A DNA stretch of 21,753 bases from JANXXV01 sp038230275 (GTDB lineage Bacteria; Acidobacteriota; Terriglobia; Bryobacterales; Bryobacteraceae): contig JBBRNO010000119.1 of assembly GCA_038230275.1 (NCBI GenBank), forward strand, positions 1 to 21,753, written 5' to 3'. Positions 7,050 through 16,119 of this stretch are shown here, in pieces. Each line of letters begins with the position of its first letter. Positions within the stretch are counted from its first letter, which is position 1. A program made the translations under genes and the position numbers. Under the pieces are notes generated by a model that saw nothing but the letters and a program-made list of their open reading frames with translations, did not search any database and had not been told where the DNA came from.

Positions 7050-8294
7050 ATGAGCGAATCCAAAGTTCTGGGCGCCGGCGCCACTCTCGAGGCGGAAATC
7101 GAAGCCGGATTCGATCAGAGTCCGCCGCATCACAAATTGATGACCCTCAACATGGGTCCGCAGCACCCGTCCACGCACGGTGTTTTGCGCATTTTGCTCG
7201 AACTGGACGGCGAAACCATCATTAAGGCGATGCCGGATATCGGCTACCTCCACACGGGCATTGAAAAGCAGTGCGAGGGGAAAACCTACCAGCAAGTGGT
7301 CCCGCTGACAGACCGCGTGGATTACCTGGCCAACCTTTCCAACAATCTCTGCTACGTGCTGGCGGTGGAGAAACTGCTGGGCATGGAAATCCCGCCGCAG
7401 GCGCAGTGGATGCGCGTCATGCTGACGGAACTGACGCGCATCAGCAGCCACGTGGTCTGGCTGGGAACCCACGCGCTGGACATCGGCGCGATGACCGTCT
7501 TTTTCTACTGCTTCCGTGAGCGCGAAAACATCCTGCGCATCTTTGAAATGTTTTCCGGCCAGCGGTTGATGACCAGCTATTTCCGCATCGGCGGTCTGGC
7601 GCTGGAACCGCCGCGCGGCTGGGAAAAAGTGGTTGGCAAGTTCATCAACGGGTTTGACGCAAATGTCGATCAATACGAAAGCCTGCTAAACAGCAACCCT
7701 ATCTGGATTCGCCGCACGCAGGGCGTAGGCTTCGTTCCGCTGGAAACCATGCTGGACCTGGGCGTCACCGGTCCCATGATCCGCGCTGCCGGCGTGGCGT
7801 GGGATATCCGCAAGAGTGAGCCGTACTCCAGCTACGAAAAATTCGACTTCCGGATTCCCACCATGCCGGATAACGACGTGTGGGCGCGGTATCGTGTCCG
7901 GATCGAAGAATTGCGGGAAAGCTGCAAGATTGTCAAGCAGGCACTGGCCGGAATGCCCGGCGGCGCCTGGCAGGCCGAATCGCCGAAGGTGGTTCTGCCG
8001 CAGCGCGAGAAGATGAAGACGCAGATGGAAGCGCTGATCTATCACTTCAAGATCGTCACCGAAGGCTTCCGCGTCCCGGCTGGCGAAGTTTACCAGGTGA
8101 TCGAATCGCCCCGCGGTGAGATCGGCTACTACGTGGTCAGCGACGGCACCGCCAAGCCCTACCGGGTTCACATGCGCACGCCAAGCTTTGGCAATCTGCA
8201 GGTACTCCCCGACATGGTGCAAGGCAGGTTGATTGCCGACACCATCGCCGGCCTGGGCAGTATGGACTTTGTGTTAGGAGACACCGACCGGTAA
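7050..8294 (+). CDS. nuoD: NADH-quinone oxidoreductase subunit D
   Basis: The 49-kDa type subunit, related to the large subunit of [NiFe] hydrogenases, which forms the quinone head-group site with NuoB. The 414-residue protein shows GPQHPSTHG (36-44), with His43, and Tyr92 in TDRVDYL. By position these match His38 and Tyr87 of Thermus Nqo4, the residues that bind the quinone head group. It ends in VLGDTDR, close to the family end VLGEVDR. AGGGAAA just before ATG 7050 is a usable ribosome site. Its stop overlaps the nuoE start (TAATG at 8292-8296). NuoB, its direct partner for cluster N2, is missing from the operon. Confidence 0.97.
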   Translation: MSESKVLGAGATLEAEIEAGFDQSPPHHKLMTLNMGPQHPSTHGVLRILLELDGETIIKAMPDIGYLHTGIEKQCEGKTYQQVVPLTDRVDYLANLSNNLCYVLAVEKLLGMEIPPQAQWMRVMLTELTRISSHVVWLGTHALDIGAMTVFFYCFRERENILRIFEMFSGQRLMTSYFRIGGLALEPPRGWEKVVGKFINGFDANVDQYESLLNSNPIWIRRTQGVGFVPLETMLDLGVTGPMIRAAGVAWDIRKSEPYSSYEKFDFRIPTMPDNDVWARYRVRIEELRESCKIVKQALAGMPGGAWQAESPKVVLPQREKMKTQMEALIYHFKIVTEGFRVPAGEVYQVIESPRGEIGYYVVSDGTAKPYRVHMRTPSFGNLQVLPDMVQGRLIADTIAGLGSMDFVLGDTDR

Positions 8295-8776
8295 TGACAT
8301 TCTCTCCGGAGCTGGAAGCGAAATTCGCGAAAATGCTGACCATCTATCCCGCCGGCCGTCAGCGTTCGGCGCTCATCCCGATGCTGATGTTCGCGCAGGA
8401 TGAAGTGGGCGCAGTCACACCTGAAGTGATGAATGAGCTGGCAACACGGCTCGGCATCACGCCGCTGCAGGTGGACGAAGTCATCGGCTATTATTCGATG
8501 CTTCACAAGAAGCCGCAGGGTAAGTTCCACGTGCAGGTTTGCACCAATATCAGCTGCCTGCTGGTGGGAGGCGAAGAGCTTTACCATCACGCGTCGAAGA
8601 CGCTGGGCATCGGCCACAAGCAGACCACCGCCGATGGCGTGTTCTCGCTGGAAGAAGTGGAATGCATGGGTGCGTGTTCCTGGGCTCCGGCCATTCAAAT
8701 CAACTACGATTTCCACCACAAGGTCACTCCGGACAAGCTCGACCAGCTGCTGAAGAGCATCGGGAAGGTTCAATAA
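8294..8776 (+). CDS. nuoE: NADH-quinone oxidoreductase subunit E
   Basis: Thioredoxin-like 24-kDa type subunit carrying the [2Fe-2S] cluster N1a in the NADH dehydrogenase module. The four ligands are Cys83 and Cys88 (CTNISC) and Cys124 and Cys128 (CMGAC), the family spacing. The length of 160 residues is typical. An N-terminal helical bundle (to about residue 75) precedes the thioredoxin fold. The start overlaps the nuoD stop by one base; nuoF begins 3 nt after the nuoE stop. Confidence 0.97.
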   Translation: MTFSPELEAKFAKMLTIYPAGRQRSALIPMLMFAQDEVGAVTPEVMNELATRLGITPLQVDEVIGYYSMLHKKPQGKFHVQVCTNISCLLVGGEELYHHASKTLGIGHKQTTADGVFSLEEVECMGACSWAPAIQINYDFHHKVTPDKLDQLLKSIGKVQ

Positions 8777-8778
8777 CG

Positions 8779-10092
8779 ATGGTTTACAACGAACCGCATC
8801 CACTGGAAATCAAGGTACTGACGAAGCGTTTTCTGCTGGAGAATTCGGCTTCGATTGATACTTATCTGGCCACCGACGGCTACAAAGCGTTCCTGAAAGC
8901 GCGCGAGATGACGCCCGAGGCGATCATCGGCGAAGTAAAACTCTCCAGTCTTCGCGGACGCGGCGGTGCGGGCTTCCCCACGGGGATGAAGTGGAGCTTT
9001 GTTCCCAAGAATTCCCCCAAGCCCACCTACATCGTGGTGAACGCCGATGAGAGTGAACCGGCCACCTGTAAAGACCGGTTATTGATCGAAAACGATCCGC
9101 ATCAGTTGATTGAAGGAATGCTGATTGCAGCTCTGGCCACCAACGCTCATAAGGGCTACATTTACATCCGCGGCGAGTATCGCTACCTGATCGACATCAT
9201 GGACAAAGCCATCGCCGAGGCGTATGCCAAGGGCTGGCTGGGCAAGAACATTCAAGGCACCGGGTTCGATTTCGATTGCTATACGCATACCGGAGCCGGC
9301 GCCTACGAGTGCGGCGAAGAGTCGGCGCTGCTGGAATCGTTGGAAGGCAAGCGAGGCATTCCGCGCATCCGGCCGCCGTTCCCGGCAGTGGCCGGCGCCT
9401 GGCAATGCCCCACGGTTCTGAACAACGTGGAAACGTTTAGCGCGGTGCCGGCGATCATCCGGGATGGCGGCCAGAAGTTCGCCGATTACGGTACGCCGAA
9501 GAATGGCGGCACGCGGCTGCTGTGCATCTCCGGCCATGTCAACAAACCGGGCGTGTATGAAGTTCCCCTGGGCTTCAATATGCTGCGCGCGATTGACGAA
9601 TTCGGCGGCGGCATGCGTGGCGGAAAGAAGCTGAAGGCCGTGGTTCCCGGCGGCTCTTCCTGCCCTATGTTGAAGGCCGACGAATGCGATCTTCCCATGG
9701 ATTACGATTCTCTAGCCAAGGCCAAGAGCATGCTCGGTTCCGGCGGCATGGTGATCATGGACGAAGACACCGACATGGTGAAAGTAGCCCTGCGCATCAT
9801 GAAGTTCTACGCGCACGAAAGCTGCGGCTGGTGCATCCCGTGCCGCGAGGGTACAACCTGGCTGAAGAAACTGCTCACCCGCTTCGACGAAGGCCGCGGC
9901 CAATCCACCGACATTAATCTCATCAACGAAGTTGCAAAGAACATGCTGGGCCGAACTTTCTGCCCGCTGGGCGATGCCGCCGCGCTGCCGACAATCTCCA
10001 TTGTGGAGAAGTTCCGCGAAGAGTTTGAGGCAAAACTGGCGGTGCAGTCGGGCTCCTACGATGACGCGAACCGATTTGTGCAGATCGCATAA
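8779..10092 (+). CDS. nuoF: NADH-quinone oxidoreductase subunit F (NADH/FMN subunit)
   Basis: The 51-kDa type subunit that binds NADH and FMN and carries the [4Fe-4S] cluster N3. From ATG 8779 it has 437 residues. Visible motifs are the nucleotide and FMN region RGRGGAGFPTGMKW (59-72), NADESEPATCKDR (88-100), and GAGAYECGEESALL (172-185). The cluster ligands are Cys349, Cys352 and Cys355 in SCGWCIPC and Cys395 in TFCPLGD. The open frame extends back to 8539, but that upstream part overlaps nuoE in another frame and looks non-coding. ATG 8779, 2 bp after the nuoE stop, fits the family start. Confidence 0.97.
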   Translation: MVYNEPHPLEIKVLTKRFLLENSASIDTYLATDGYKAFLKAREMTPEAIIGEVKLSSLRGRGGAGFPTGMKWSFVPKNSPKPTYIVVNADESEPATCKDRLLIENDPHQLIEGMLIAALATNAHKGYIYIRGEYRYLIDIMDKAIAEAYAKGWLGKNIQGTGFDFDCYTHTGAGAYECGEESALLESLEGKRGIPRIRPPFPAVAGAWQCPTVLNNVETFSAVPAIIRDGGQKFADYGTPKNGGTRLLCISGHVNKPGVYEVPLGFNMLRAIDEFGGGMRGGKKLKAVVPGGSSCPMLKADECDLPMDYDSLAKAKSMLGSGGMVIMDEDTDMVKVALRIMKFYAHESCGWCIPCREGTTWLKKLLTRFDEGRGQSTDINLINEVAKNMLGRTFCPLGDAAALPTISIVEKFREEFEAKLAVQSGSYDDANRFVQIA

Positions 10093-10113
10093 GACAACAC
10101 AGTAGACCAACCT

Positions 10114-12210
10114 ATGGCTGATCCAGTAAATCTTTTAATTGACGGCAAGGCAGTCCAGGCGCCCGCCGGGACCCTTGTGATCGACGCAGCCAAGATGGTT
10201 GGCATCGAAATTCCTGCGTTCTGCTATTACGAGGGCTACTCGCTGCAGGCCGCCTGCCGCATGTGCCTGGTAGAGATTGAGAAGACCCCGAAGCTGCAGG
10301 CATCCTGCACCATACCGGTGGGCGAAGGCATGGTGGTGCGGACGGATTCGCCGCTGGTCGCGCAAGCCCGCAAGTCCATGCTCGAACTGCTGCTGACCAA
10401 CCATCCGCTGGATTGCCCGGTTTGCGATAAGGGCGGTGAGTGCGAATTGCAGGACATGGTGTTCCGCTACGGCGCCGGCGAAAGCCGCTACACCGAAGCG
10501 AAGCTGCACGTGGATGAGAAGCAGTGGTCGCCGGTGGTGTTCTACGATGGCCCGCGCTGCATTCTCTGCTACCGCTGCGTGCGTGTGTGCAACGAAGGCA
10601 TGGGCGTCGGCGCGCTGGGCATTGTGAACCGCGGAGTCATTTCCGAGATTGCTCCGAACGACGGTGATCATCTGAATTGCGATGAATGCGGCGCCTGTAT
10701 CGATATATGCCCCGTGGGCGCGTTGACCAGCGGAACGTACCGCTACCAGACCCGCCCGTGGGAAATGAATCACGTCGGCACCATTTGCACTCACTGTTCC
10801 AACGGCTGCAAGACGACCCTTGGCGTACGGAACGACAAGATCATCCGCGGCAACAATCGTGACCGTTCCGGCATTAACGGCGAATTCCTTTGCATCAAGG
10901 GCCGCTACGCGTTCGACTTCACCGAAAACCCGGAGCGCTTGCAATCGCCGCTGTTGCGCATTGACGGCGAGCTCCAGCCGGTTTCCTGGTCCAGAGCGCT
11001 GATGGCCGTGGCACAGAAGTTCAATGAAGTGAAAGCAAGCGGCGGCAATTTCGGCGTGATTGGCTCCAACCGCACCACGAACGAAGAAAACTATTACCTG
11101 CAAAAATTCGCCCGCCAAGGCCTGGGCACGGATAATATCGATCATCACCGCAGCGGCGACCTGACTACCCTGCTGGATGCCATCAGCGGCAAGACAACCG
11201 CGCTGGCAACGGTGGCCGACCTCTACACCGCCAAGGCGACGCTGATTGTCGGGGCCGATCTGTCTGAACAGCAGCCGCTTTTAGCTTTCCAGATCCGTGC
11301 CAACTTCCGGCACCACGCAGCCCATACGTACACCGTAACGAACGGCCCTGTACGGGAACGCAAATACGCTGTTGCCGGCTTGATCGTGAAACCAGGCGAA
11401 GAGCTCGGTGCGGTGGAATCGCTCCGCGATCAGCTTGCTAAGGAATCGGAACTGGTCATCGTTTTCGGTGACGCCATCAAGGGCGGCGATGTTCGCAAAC
11501 TGGTAGCCTTCGGCGAATCTCTGGGCATTCCGGTCAAGTACGTGTGTCTGGTGGATTATTCAAACTCCCGCGGTGCGGTGGATATGGGGCTCATCCCGGG
11601 CCTGCTGCCGGGATACAACGCCGGCACCGCCCAGGGAATGGCCACGCACGAGATGCTGGCGGCGGCCGATCTCGATGTCCTTTGGGTCATCGGCGCCAAT
11701 CCCTTGAAGAGCGCAAGTCTTGCAGGCCACAGCGCGTTTGTCGTGGTGCAGGAAATGTTCCTCACCGAAACGGCGCAGCGTGCCGACGTAGTCTTCCCCG
11801 CTGCTTCCGCCTACGAAAAGGACGGCACCGTTACCAACGTCACCGGGGAAGTGCAGCGGCTGAAGCGTGCGGTGAAAACCATGGGAACCAAACCCGATCT
11901 GGAAATCTTCAGTCTGCTGGCCAAGGAAATGGGGCTCGATCTGGGTCCAACCAAACCGGAAGCCATCTTTGACGAGATTCGGAAGACCGTTCGCGGTTAT
12001 AATATTCCCTTGCCTATCATTGCAACCGGCGGCGCTGCGCAAACCAGCCCCGTCAATGGCCGTGTGCCGCTGGAATCGCGTCCGGAACTGATTCAGTCCG
12101 CGCGCGATACCCTTTTCACGTCCGGTTCGCTGGGCCGGTATTCCAAGATGCTGAACTCGGTGATGGAGCGTCAAGCCGGGCTCTATGAATCTGGAGTGAA
12201 TACTCCCTAA
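10114..12210 (+). CDS. nuoG: NADH-quinone oxidoreductase subunit G with additional [4Fe-4S] ligand set
   Basis: Large iron-sulfur subunit of the NADH module, 698 residues. Ligands in order: [2Fe-2S] with Cys37, 48, 51 and 65; a His-Cys3 [4Fe-4S] site with His97, Cys101, 104 and 110; a ferredoxin-like pair with Cys149, 152, 155, 159 and Cys189, 192, 195, 199; and an N7-type site with Cys225, 228, 232 and 260. The rest is the molybdopterin-oxidoreductase-like domain, which has no cofactor in complex I. Most NuoG proteins keep only one cluster of the ferredoxin-like pair (N4); here both cysteine sets are complete. The C-terminal end after about residue 640 is variable. nuoH starts 1 nt after the stop. 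Resemblance to HndD or HoxU-type hydrogenase subunits exists, but the operon context makes it NuoG. Confidence 0.95.
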   Translation: MADPVNLLIDGKAVQAPAGTLVIDAAKMVGIEIPAFCYYEGYSLQAACRMCLVEIEKTPKLQASCTIPVGEGMVVRTDSPLVAQARKSMLELLLTNHPLDCPVCDKGGECELQDMVFRYGAGESRYTEAKLHVDEKQWSPVVFYDGPRCILCYRCVRVCNEGMGVGALGIVNRGVISEIAPNDGDHLNCDECGACIDICPVGALTSGTYRYQTRPWEMNHVGTICTHCSNGCKTTLGVRNDKIIRGNNRDRSGINGEFLCIKGRYAFDFTENPERLQSPLLRIDGELQPVSWSRALMAVAQKFNEVKASGGNFGVIGSNRTTNEENYYLQKFARQGLGTDNIDHHRSGDLTTLLDAISGKTTALATVADLYTAKATLIVGADLSEQQPLLAFQIRANFRHHAAHTYTVTNGPVRERKYAVAGLIVKPGEELGAVESLRDQLAKESELVIVFGDAIKGGDVRKLVAFGESLGIPVKYVCLVDYSNSRGAVDMGLIPGLLPGYNAGTAQGMATHEMLAAADLDVLWVIGANPLKSASLAGHSAFVVVQEMFLTETAQRADVVFPAASAYEKDGTVTNVTGEVQRLKRAVKTMGTKPDLEIFSLLAKEMGLDLGPTKPEAIFDEIRKTVRGYNIPLPIIATGGAAQTSPVNGRVPLESRPELIQSARDTLFTSGSLGRYSKMLNSVMERQAGLYESGVNTP

Positions 12211-12211
12211 C

Positions 12212-13402
12212 ATGGACCTTAATTTTTACGTCATCAGTTTGATCAAAGCAGGGCTTATCGCATTTGTCCTGCTGACCACCCTTGCTTACCTGCAATGGAT
12301 TGAGCGCAAGGTGCTAGCGCACATTCAGTTGCGCGTGGGTCCGCAACGCGTTGGCCCGCACGGGTTACTGCAGCCGCTGGCCGACGTAGTGAAGTTGTTA
12401 ACCAAGGAAGACCTGCTTCCACCCTACGTCAACAAGTTTTTCTATATGCTGGCGCCGTTCTTAGCCGTCACCATCGCGTTAATCGCCATCTCCGTCCTGC
12501 CATTTGGCCCGCAAATCGAAGTCTTCGGCATGAAGACCTGGATGCAACTCACCGACCTGAAAATCGGCGTGCTGGTTGTCCTCGCGCTCTCCTCGATTGG
12601 TGTTTACGGAGTTGCGCTGGCAGGCTGGGCTTCGAACAACAAGTATTCCCTGATCGGTGGTCTGCGCAGTTCCGCGCAGATGATTAGCTATGAACTGCCG
12701 CTGGCTCTGGCTATCGCCGCGCCACTGCTGCTTTCCAACAGCTTGAGCTTTCGCGAGATCGTGGACACACAGGCCGGCTACTACTTCGGCGTGATCCCGC
12801 GCTGGAACGTCATCCCGCAAATCTTCGGCTTCTTCATATTTATGATCGCTGCCTTCGCCGAAACCAACCGCATCCCATTCGATCTTCCGGAAGCGGAAAA
12901 TGAACTGGTGGCCGGTTTTCACGTCGAATACAGCAGCATGAAGTTCGCGGCTTTCTTCATGGCCGAATACGCCAATATGGTGACGGTCACCGCGGTGGCG
13001 ACCTTAATCTTCCTGGGCGGCTGGCACGCACCTTTTCCCGTGGAATACGGTTCAGGCTTCGTCCCCACGCTGCTGTTTGTAGCCAGCGGAATCATCGCGC
13101 TTTATCACGGTCTGCACCCCGCGCGGCCGTTCGACCGGATCACGCTCCCCATCACGGGCATTGTGTTTATCGGGATCGGCGTGCTGTTTCTGATTCCCGT
13201 ATTGCAGCCCATTCTGCTGCCGCTGTTCTGGTTCACTGCCAAAACCGGCGGACTTCTCTTCGTCTATATTTGGATTCGCGGCACGTTGCCCCGATTCCGA
13301 TACGACCAGCTAATGAAATTCGCCTGGACGTTTCTGTTTCCGGCGGCGCTGCTCAATCTGCTGGTAACTGCCCTGCTGGTGGCCGTTTTCCCCAACCAAT
13401 AA
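12212..13402 (+). CDS. nuoH: NADH-quinone oxidoreductase subunit H
   Basis: Membrane subunit that forms much of the quinone cavity and links the peripheral arm to the proton-pumping arm. It has 396 residues and 8-9 membrane segments. The conserved loop AETNRIPFDLPEAE (216-229), followed by ELVAGFHVEY, is present, as is IERKVLAHIQLRVGP (30-44) near the first membrane helix. It is longer than the E. coli protein (about 325). The extra residues are in loops near 98-118 and 185-202 and at the C-terminal end. nuoI normally follows; here nuoJ follows after 15 bp. Confidence 0.97.
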   Translation: MDLNFYVISLIKAGLIAFVLLTTLAYLQWIERKVLAHIQLRVGPQRVGPHGLLQPLADVVKLLTKEDLLPPYVNKFFYMLAPFLAVTIALIAISVLPFGPQIEVFGMKTWMQLTDLKIGVLVVLALSSIGVYGVALAGWASNNKYSLIGGLRSSAQMISYELPLALAIAAPLLLSNSLSFREIVDTQAGYYFGVIPRWNVIPQIFGFFIFMIAAFAETNRIPFDLPEAENELVAGFHVEYSSMKFAAFFMAEYANMVTVTAVATLIFLGGWHAPFPVEYGSGFVPTLLFVASGIIALYHGLHPARPFDRITLPITGIVFIGIGVLFLIPVLQPILLPLFWFTAKTGGLLFVYIWIRGTLPRFRYDQLMKFAWTFLFPAALLNLLVTALLVAVFPNQ

Positions 13403-13417
13403 TCCCATCTATCAACC

Positions 13418-13915
13418 ATGGACGTCCCTCTCTTTCTCCTGTTCGCCTTTATCGCAGTGGCCTCCGCCATCAGCCTCGTCGTGCAGACGCACCCCATCTC
13501 GAGTGCGCTGTCCCTGGTCGGTGTCATGGTGTCGCTGGCGGTGCTTTATCTGTTGCTCGGTGCTGAATTCATCGCCGCGGCGCAAATCATCGTGTACGCC
13601 GGCGCGGTCATGGTGTTGTTCGTCTTCGTCATCATGCTGCTGAATGCCGGCACGGAACACAAGTCATCCAAGTCGCCCATGGTCAAGTGGTTCGGCATTC
13701 CGCTGTTCGCCGTTTTCATCGGCGTCATCAGTTTCAGCGTGCAGGGCATGCTGCCGAAATCGGAGCCGGTGGTGTTTGGAGCTTTCACCCAGGGCGGTCC
13801 GCTTGAAGTCGGACGAGCCCTGTTCACGGTTTATCTGCTGCCGTTTGAAGTCACCTCCATCCTGATCCTGATCGCCCTTATCGGGGCCATCGTCCTCGCA
13901 AGGAAGGAGATTTAA
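13418..13915 (+). CDS. nuoJ: NADH-quinone oxidoreductase subunit J
   Basis: Small membrane subunit of the pumping arm, 165 residues with five hydrophobic helices. The best conserved part, AAAQIIVYAGAVMVLFVF (53-70), is the third helix, with a pi-bulge near Tyr60 in known structures. The spacer from nuoH is 15 bp. The stop is followed after 1 nt by nuoK, and the ribosome site of nuoK (AAGGAG at 13904-13909) lies inside the nuoJ coding end. Confidence 0.96.
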   Translation: MDVPLFLLFAFIAVASAISLVVQTHPISSALSLVGVMVSLAVLYLLLGAEFIAAAQIIVYAGAVMVLFVFVIMLLNAGTEHKSSKSPMVKWFGIPLFAVFIGVISFSVQGMLPKSEPVVFGAFTQGGPLEVGRALFTVYLLPFEVTSILILIALIGAIVLARKEI

Positions 13916-13916
13916 C

Positions 13917-14237
13917 ATGCCTCCTATTCCCGCCGCCGTTCCGCTTTCCTGGTATCTGGTGCTCAGCGCCGTTCTGTTTTCGCTGGGTGTCGCCGGGTTT
14001 CTGTTTCGCAAAAACATCATCACTGTGTTCATGTCCATTGAGTTGATGCTCAATGCCGTGAACCTCAGTTTCATCGCCTTTTCCTACCATCTGAAGCAAG
14101 TGGACGGGCAAATTTTTTCGTTCTTCGTAATGGTAGTCGCAGCCGCGGAGGCGGCGGTCGGCCTCGGCATCATCCTGACCGTATATAAAAATCGATCCAC
14201 GCTGGAGATCGACGAAATCAATAGCATGAAGAATTAA
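13917..14237 (+). CDS. nuoK: NADH-quinone oxidoreductase subunit K
   Basis: Small three-helix subunit of the proton channel, 106 residues. Both membrane glutamates needed for proton transfer are present: Glu42 in SIELMLNAVN and Glu78 in AAAEAAVGL. The N-terminal PPIPAAVP is a short extension compared with the usual start. AAGGAG 7 nt before ATG 13917 gives a clear ribosome site. The family relation to MrpC antiporter subunits is well known. Confidence 0.97.
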   Translation: MPPIPAAVPLSWYLVLSAVLFSLGVAGFLFRKNIITVFMSIELMLNAVNLSFIAFSYHLKQVDGQIFSFFVMVVAAAEAAVGLGIILTVYKNRSTLEIDEINSMKN

Positions 14238-14253
14238 GAGCAGATACCTACTG

Positions 14254-16119
14254 ATGCATCAACTTTGGCTCATTCCCGTATTTCCCCTCGCCGGGTTCGC
14301 GATCAACGGACTCATTGGACGCAAGTCCAGTAAGAACGTCGTGAACGCCGTTGCGATCGGTTCGGTATTGCTGTCGTTCCTCTGGGTGCTGAAGGCTCTC
14401 TCCGCCATGGGGTTGTTCGGCGCCGGAATGCCGGAAGAGGCGCACATCGAACGCTACTTCACCTGGATCCAGAGCGGGAATCTGAACATCGGTTTTGATT
14501 TTGCAGTCGATCGTCTCAGCGCCGTGATGCTTCTGGTGGTCACCGGCATCGGTCTACTAATCCACATATACGCCACCGGCTACATGGCGCATGAGGGCGG
14601 CTACTACCGCTTTTTCGCCTACCTGAATCTGTTCATGTTCTTCATGCTGGTTTTGGTGCTGGCCGCCAATTACCTGATCCTGTTTATCGGTTGGGAAGGC
14701 GTGGGGCTTTGCAGTTACTTGCTGATTGGCTTCTACTTCGACAAGAAATTCGCCGGTGACGCCGGCAAGAAAGCATTCATCGTAAACCGCGTTGGCGATT
14801 TCGGCTATTCGCTAGCCATGTTCCTGATTGTCACCAACTTCGGCTCGCTCGATTTCGGCAAGGTGTTTGAAGCCGCCAAAGCAATGCCGGTGGATCAAGG
14901 CGCCGGAATTTTCACCGCCATCTGTCTGCTGTTCTTTGTAGGCGCGGCTGGAAAGTCGGCCCAAATTCCGCTCTACGTCTGGCTGCCGGACGCCATGGCC
15001 GGCCCCACGCCGGTCTCCGCGCTGATCCACGCTGCCACCATGGTGACGGCGGGTGTTTATATGATTGCCCGGTCGTCCGCACTGTTCGTCCACGCCCCAA
15101 TCGCGATGGATGTGGTCGCCATTGTCGGCTTGGCCACCGCGGTGATGGCCGCCACAATCGGCTTGGTCCAGAATGACATTAAGAAGGTGTACGCGTATTC
15201 CACCGTCTCGCAGCTCGGCTATATGTTCCTCGCCCTGGGCTCCGGCGCATTCGCCGCGGGCATGTTCCATGTGGTCACTCACGCCTTCTTCAAAGCCCTG
15301 CTGTTCCTGGGCGCCGGCAGCGTGATTCATGCGGTGGGCGGCGAACAAGACCTCCGGAAAATGGGCGGGCTCCGGACGAAGATACCCATCACGTTCGCGA
15401 CTATTATCTGTGCCGCGTTGGCGATCTCCGGAGTTCCGTTCACCTCCGGCGCCGCCAGTAAGGATGAGATCCTGATCGCCGCCTATCATCATGCCCCCTG
15501 GATGTACTGGGTCGGCGTGGTCACCGCCGGTATGACGGCATTCTACGTGTTCCGCTCCGTGTTCATGGCCTTCTTCGGCACCTACCGCGGCAAAGCCCAT
15601 CCGCACGAATCGCCGCTGACGATGACCGGCCCGCTGATGATCCTGGCGGTCTTGTCGCTGGCAGGCGGCTTCATCCCGCTGCCGCATTTCCTGGAACCGA
15701 TGTTCCCGAAGGTTCTTGAGGAATCTGAAAAATGGCTGGAATATACCGCCGTCGCATCGGGTCTTCTCGGCATCGCTCTCGCTTATCTGTTCTACGTCGC
15801 CAGCCCGTCGTTGGCCGATGCCGCATCCAAGAACTTTAACGGCCTGCACAAGCTTCTCTATCACAAGTATTATGTCGACGAAGCCTATGACGCTTCCATC
15901 GTCGAGCCGATCGTTCAAGGCTCCCGCAGCGTCCTTTGGAAAGGCTTCGACAGCGGTCTTATCGATGGCACCGTCAATGGCATTGGCCACCGCGCCATGA
16001 ACATCGGCGGAGCGCTGCGGCGGTTGCAATCCGGAAACATTAGAAGTTACGCGGCCTGGGTCGTGCTCGGCTCCATCGCCGTCATCGTGGCCATGGGCCT
16101 CACAGGGAGCATCCGATGA
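14254..16119 (+). CDS. nuoL: NADH-quinone oxidoreductase subunit L
   Basis: The distal antiporter-like subunit of the pumping arm, 621 residues. Key residues of the proton path are present: Glu148 in GWEGVGLCSYLLIG and Lys234 in GAAGKSAQIPLYVWLPDAM, then His259 in LIHAATMVTAGVY. The C-terminal part (from about 490) holds the long lateral amphipathic helix and last membrane segment seen in the family, including HKYYVDEAYD at about 534-543. The start has only a weak ribosome site. The stop overlaps the nuoM start as ATGA at 16116-16119. Confidence 0.97.
   Translation: MHQLWLIPVFPLAGFAINGLIGRKSSKNVVNAVAIGSVLLSFLWVLKALSAMGLFGAGMPEEAHIERYFTWIQSGNLNIGFDFAVDRLSAVMLLVVTGIGLLIHIYATGYMAHEGGYYRFFAYLNLFMFFMLVLVLAANYLILFIGWEGVGLCSYLLIGFYFDKKFAGDAGKKAFIVNRVGDFGYSLAMFLIVTNFGSLDFGKVFEAAKAMPVDQGAGIFTAICLLFFVGAAGKSAQIPLYVWLPDAMAGPTPVSALIHAATMVTAGVYMIARSSALFVHAPIAMDVVAIVGLATAVMAATIGLVQNDIKKVYAYSTVSQLGYMFLALGSGAFAAGMFHVVTHAFFKALLFLGAGSVIHAVGGEQDLRKMGGLRTKIPITFATIICAALAISGVPFTSGAASKDEILIAAYHHAPWMYWVGVVTAGMTAFYVFRSVFMAFFGTYRGKAHPHESPLTMTGPLMILAVLSLAGGFIPLPHFLEPMFPKVLEESEKWLEYTAVASGLLGIALAYLFYVASPSLADAASKNFNGLHKLLYHKYYVDEAYDASIVEPIVQGSRSVLWKGFDSGLIDGTVNGIGHRAMNIGGALRRLQSGNIRSYAAWVVLGSIAVIVAMGLTGSIR

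Noticed and set aside
6459..7673. Long open frame on the minus strand opposite nuoC and nuoD (404 codons)
   Set aside because: It lies antisense to two clear nuo genes, and its composition (rich in His, Gln, Arg and Phe) is that of a shadow frame.
8539..8778. 80-residue N-terminal extension of NuoF
   Set aside because: It overlaps nuoE in another frame and has no family similarity; ATG 8779 fits the known start.
8294..12210. nuoE-F-G as a NAD-linked hydrogenase module (Hox/Hnd)
   Set aside because: They are embedded in a continuous nuo operon, no hydrogenase catalytic subunit is present, and NuoG has the N7-type site and the long domain typical of complex I.
14812..16029. Long minus-strand frame opposite nuoL (405 codons)
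   Set aside because: Antisense to an undoubted gene; no domain and typical shadow composition.
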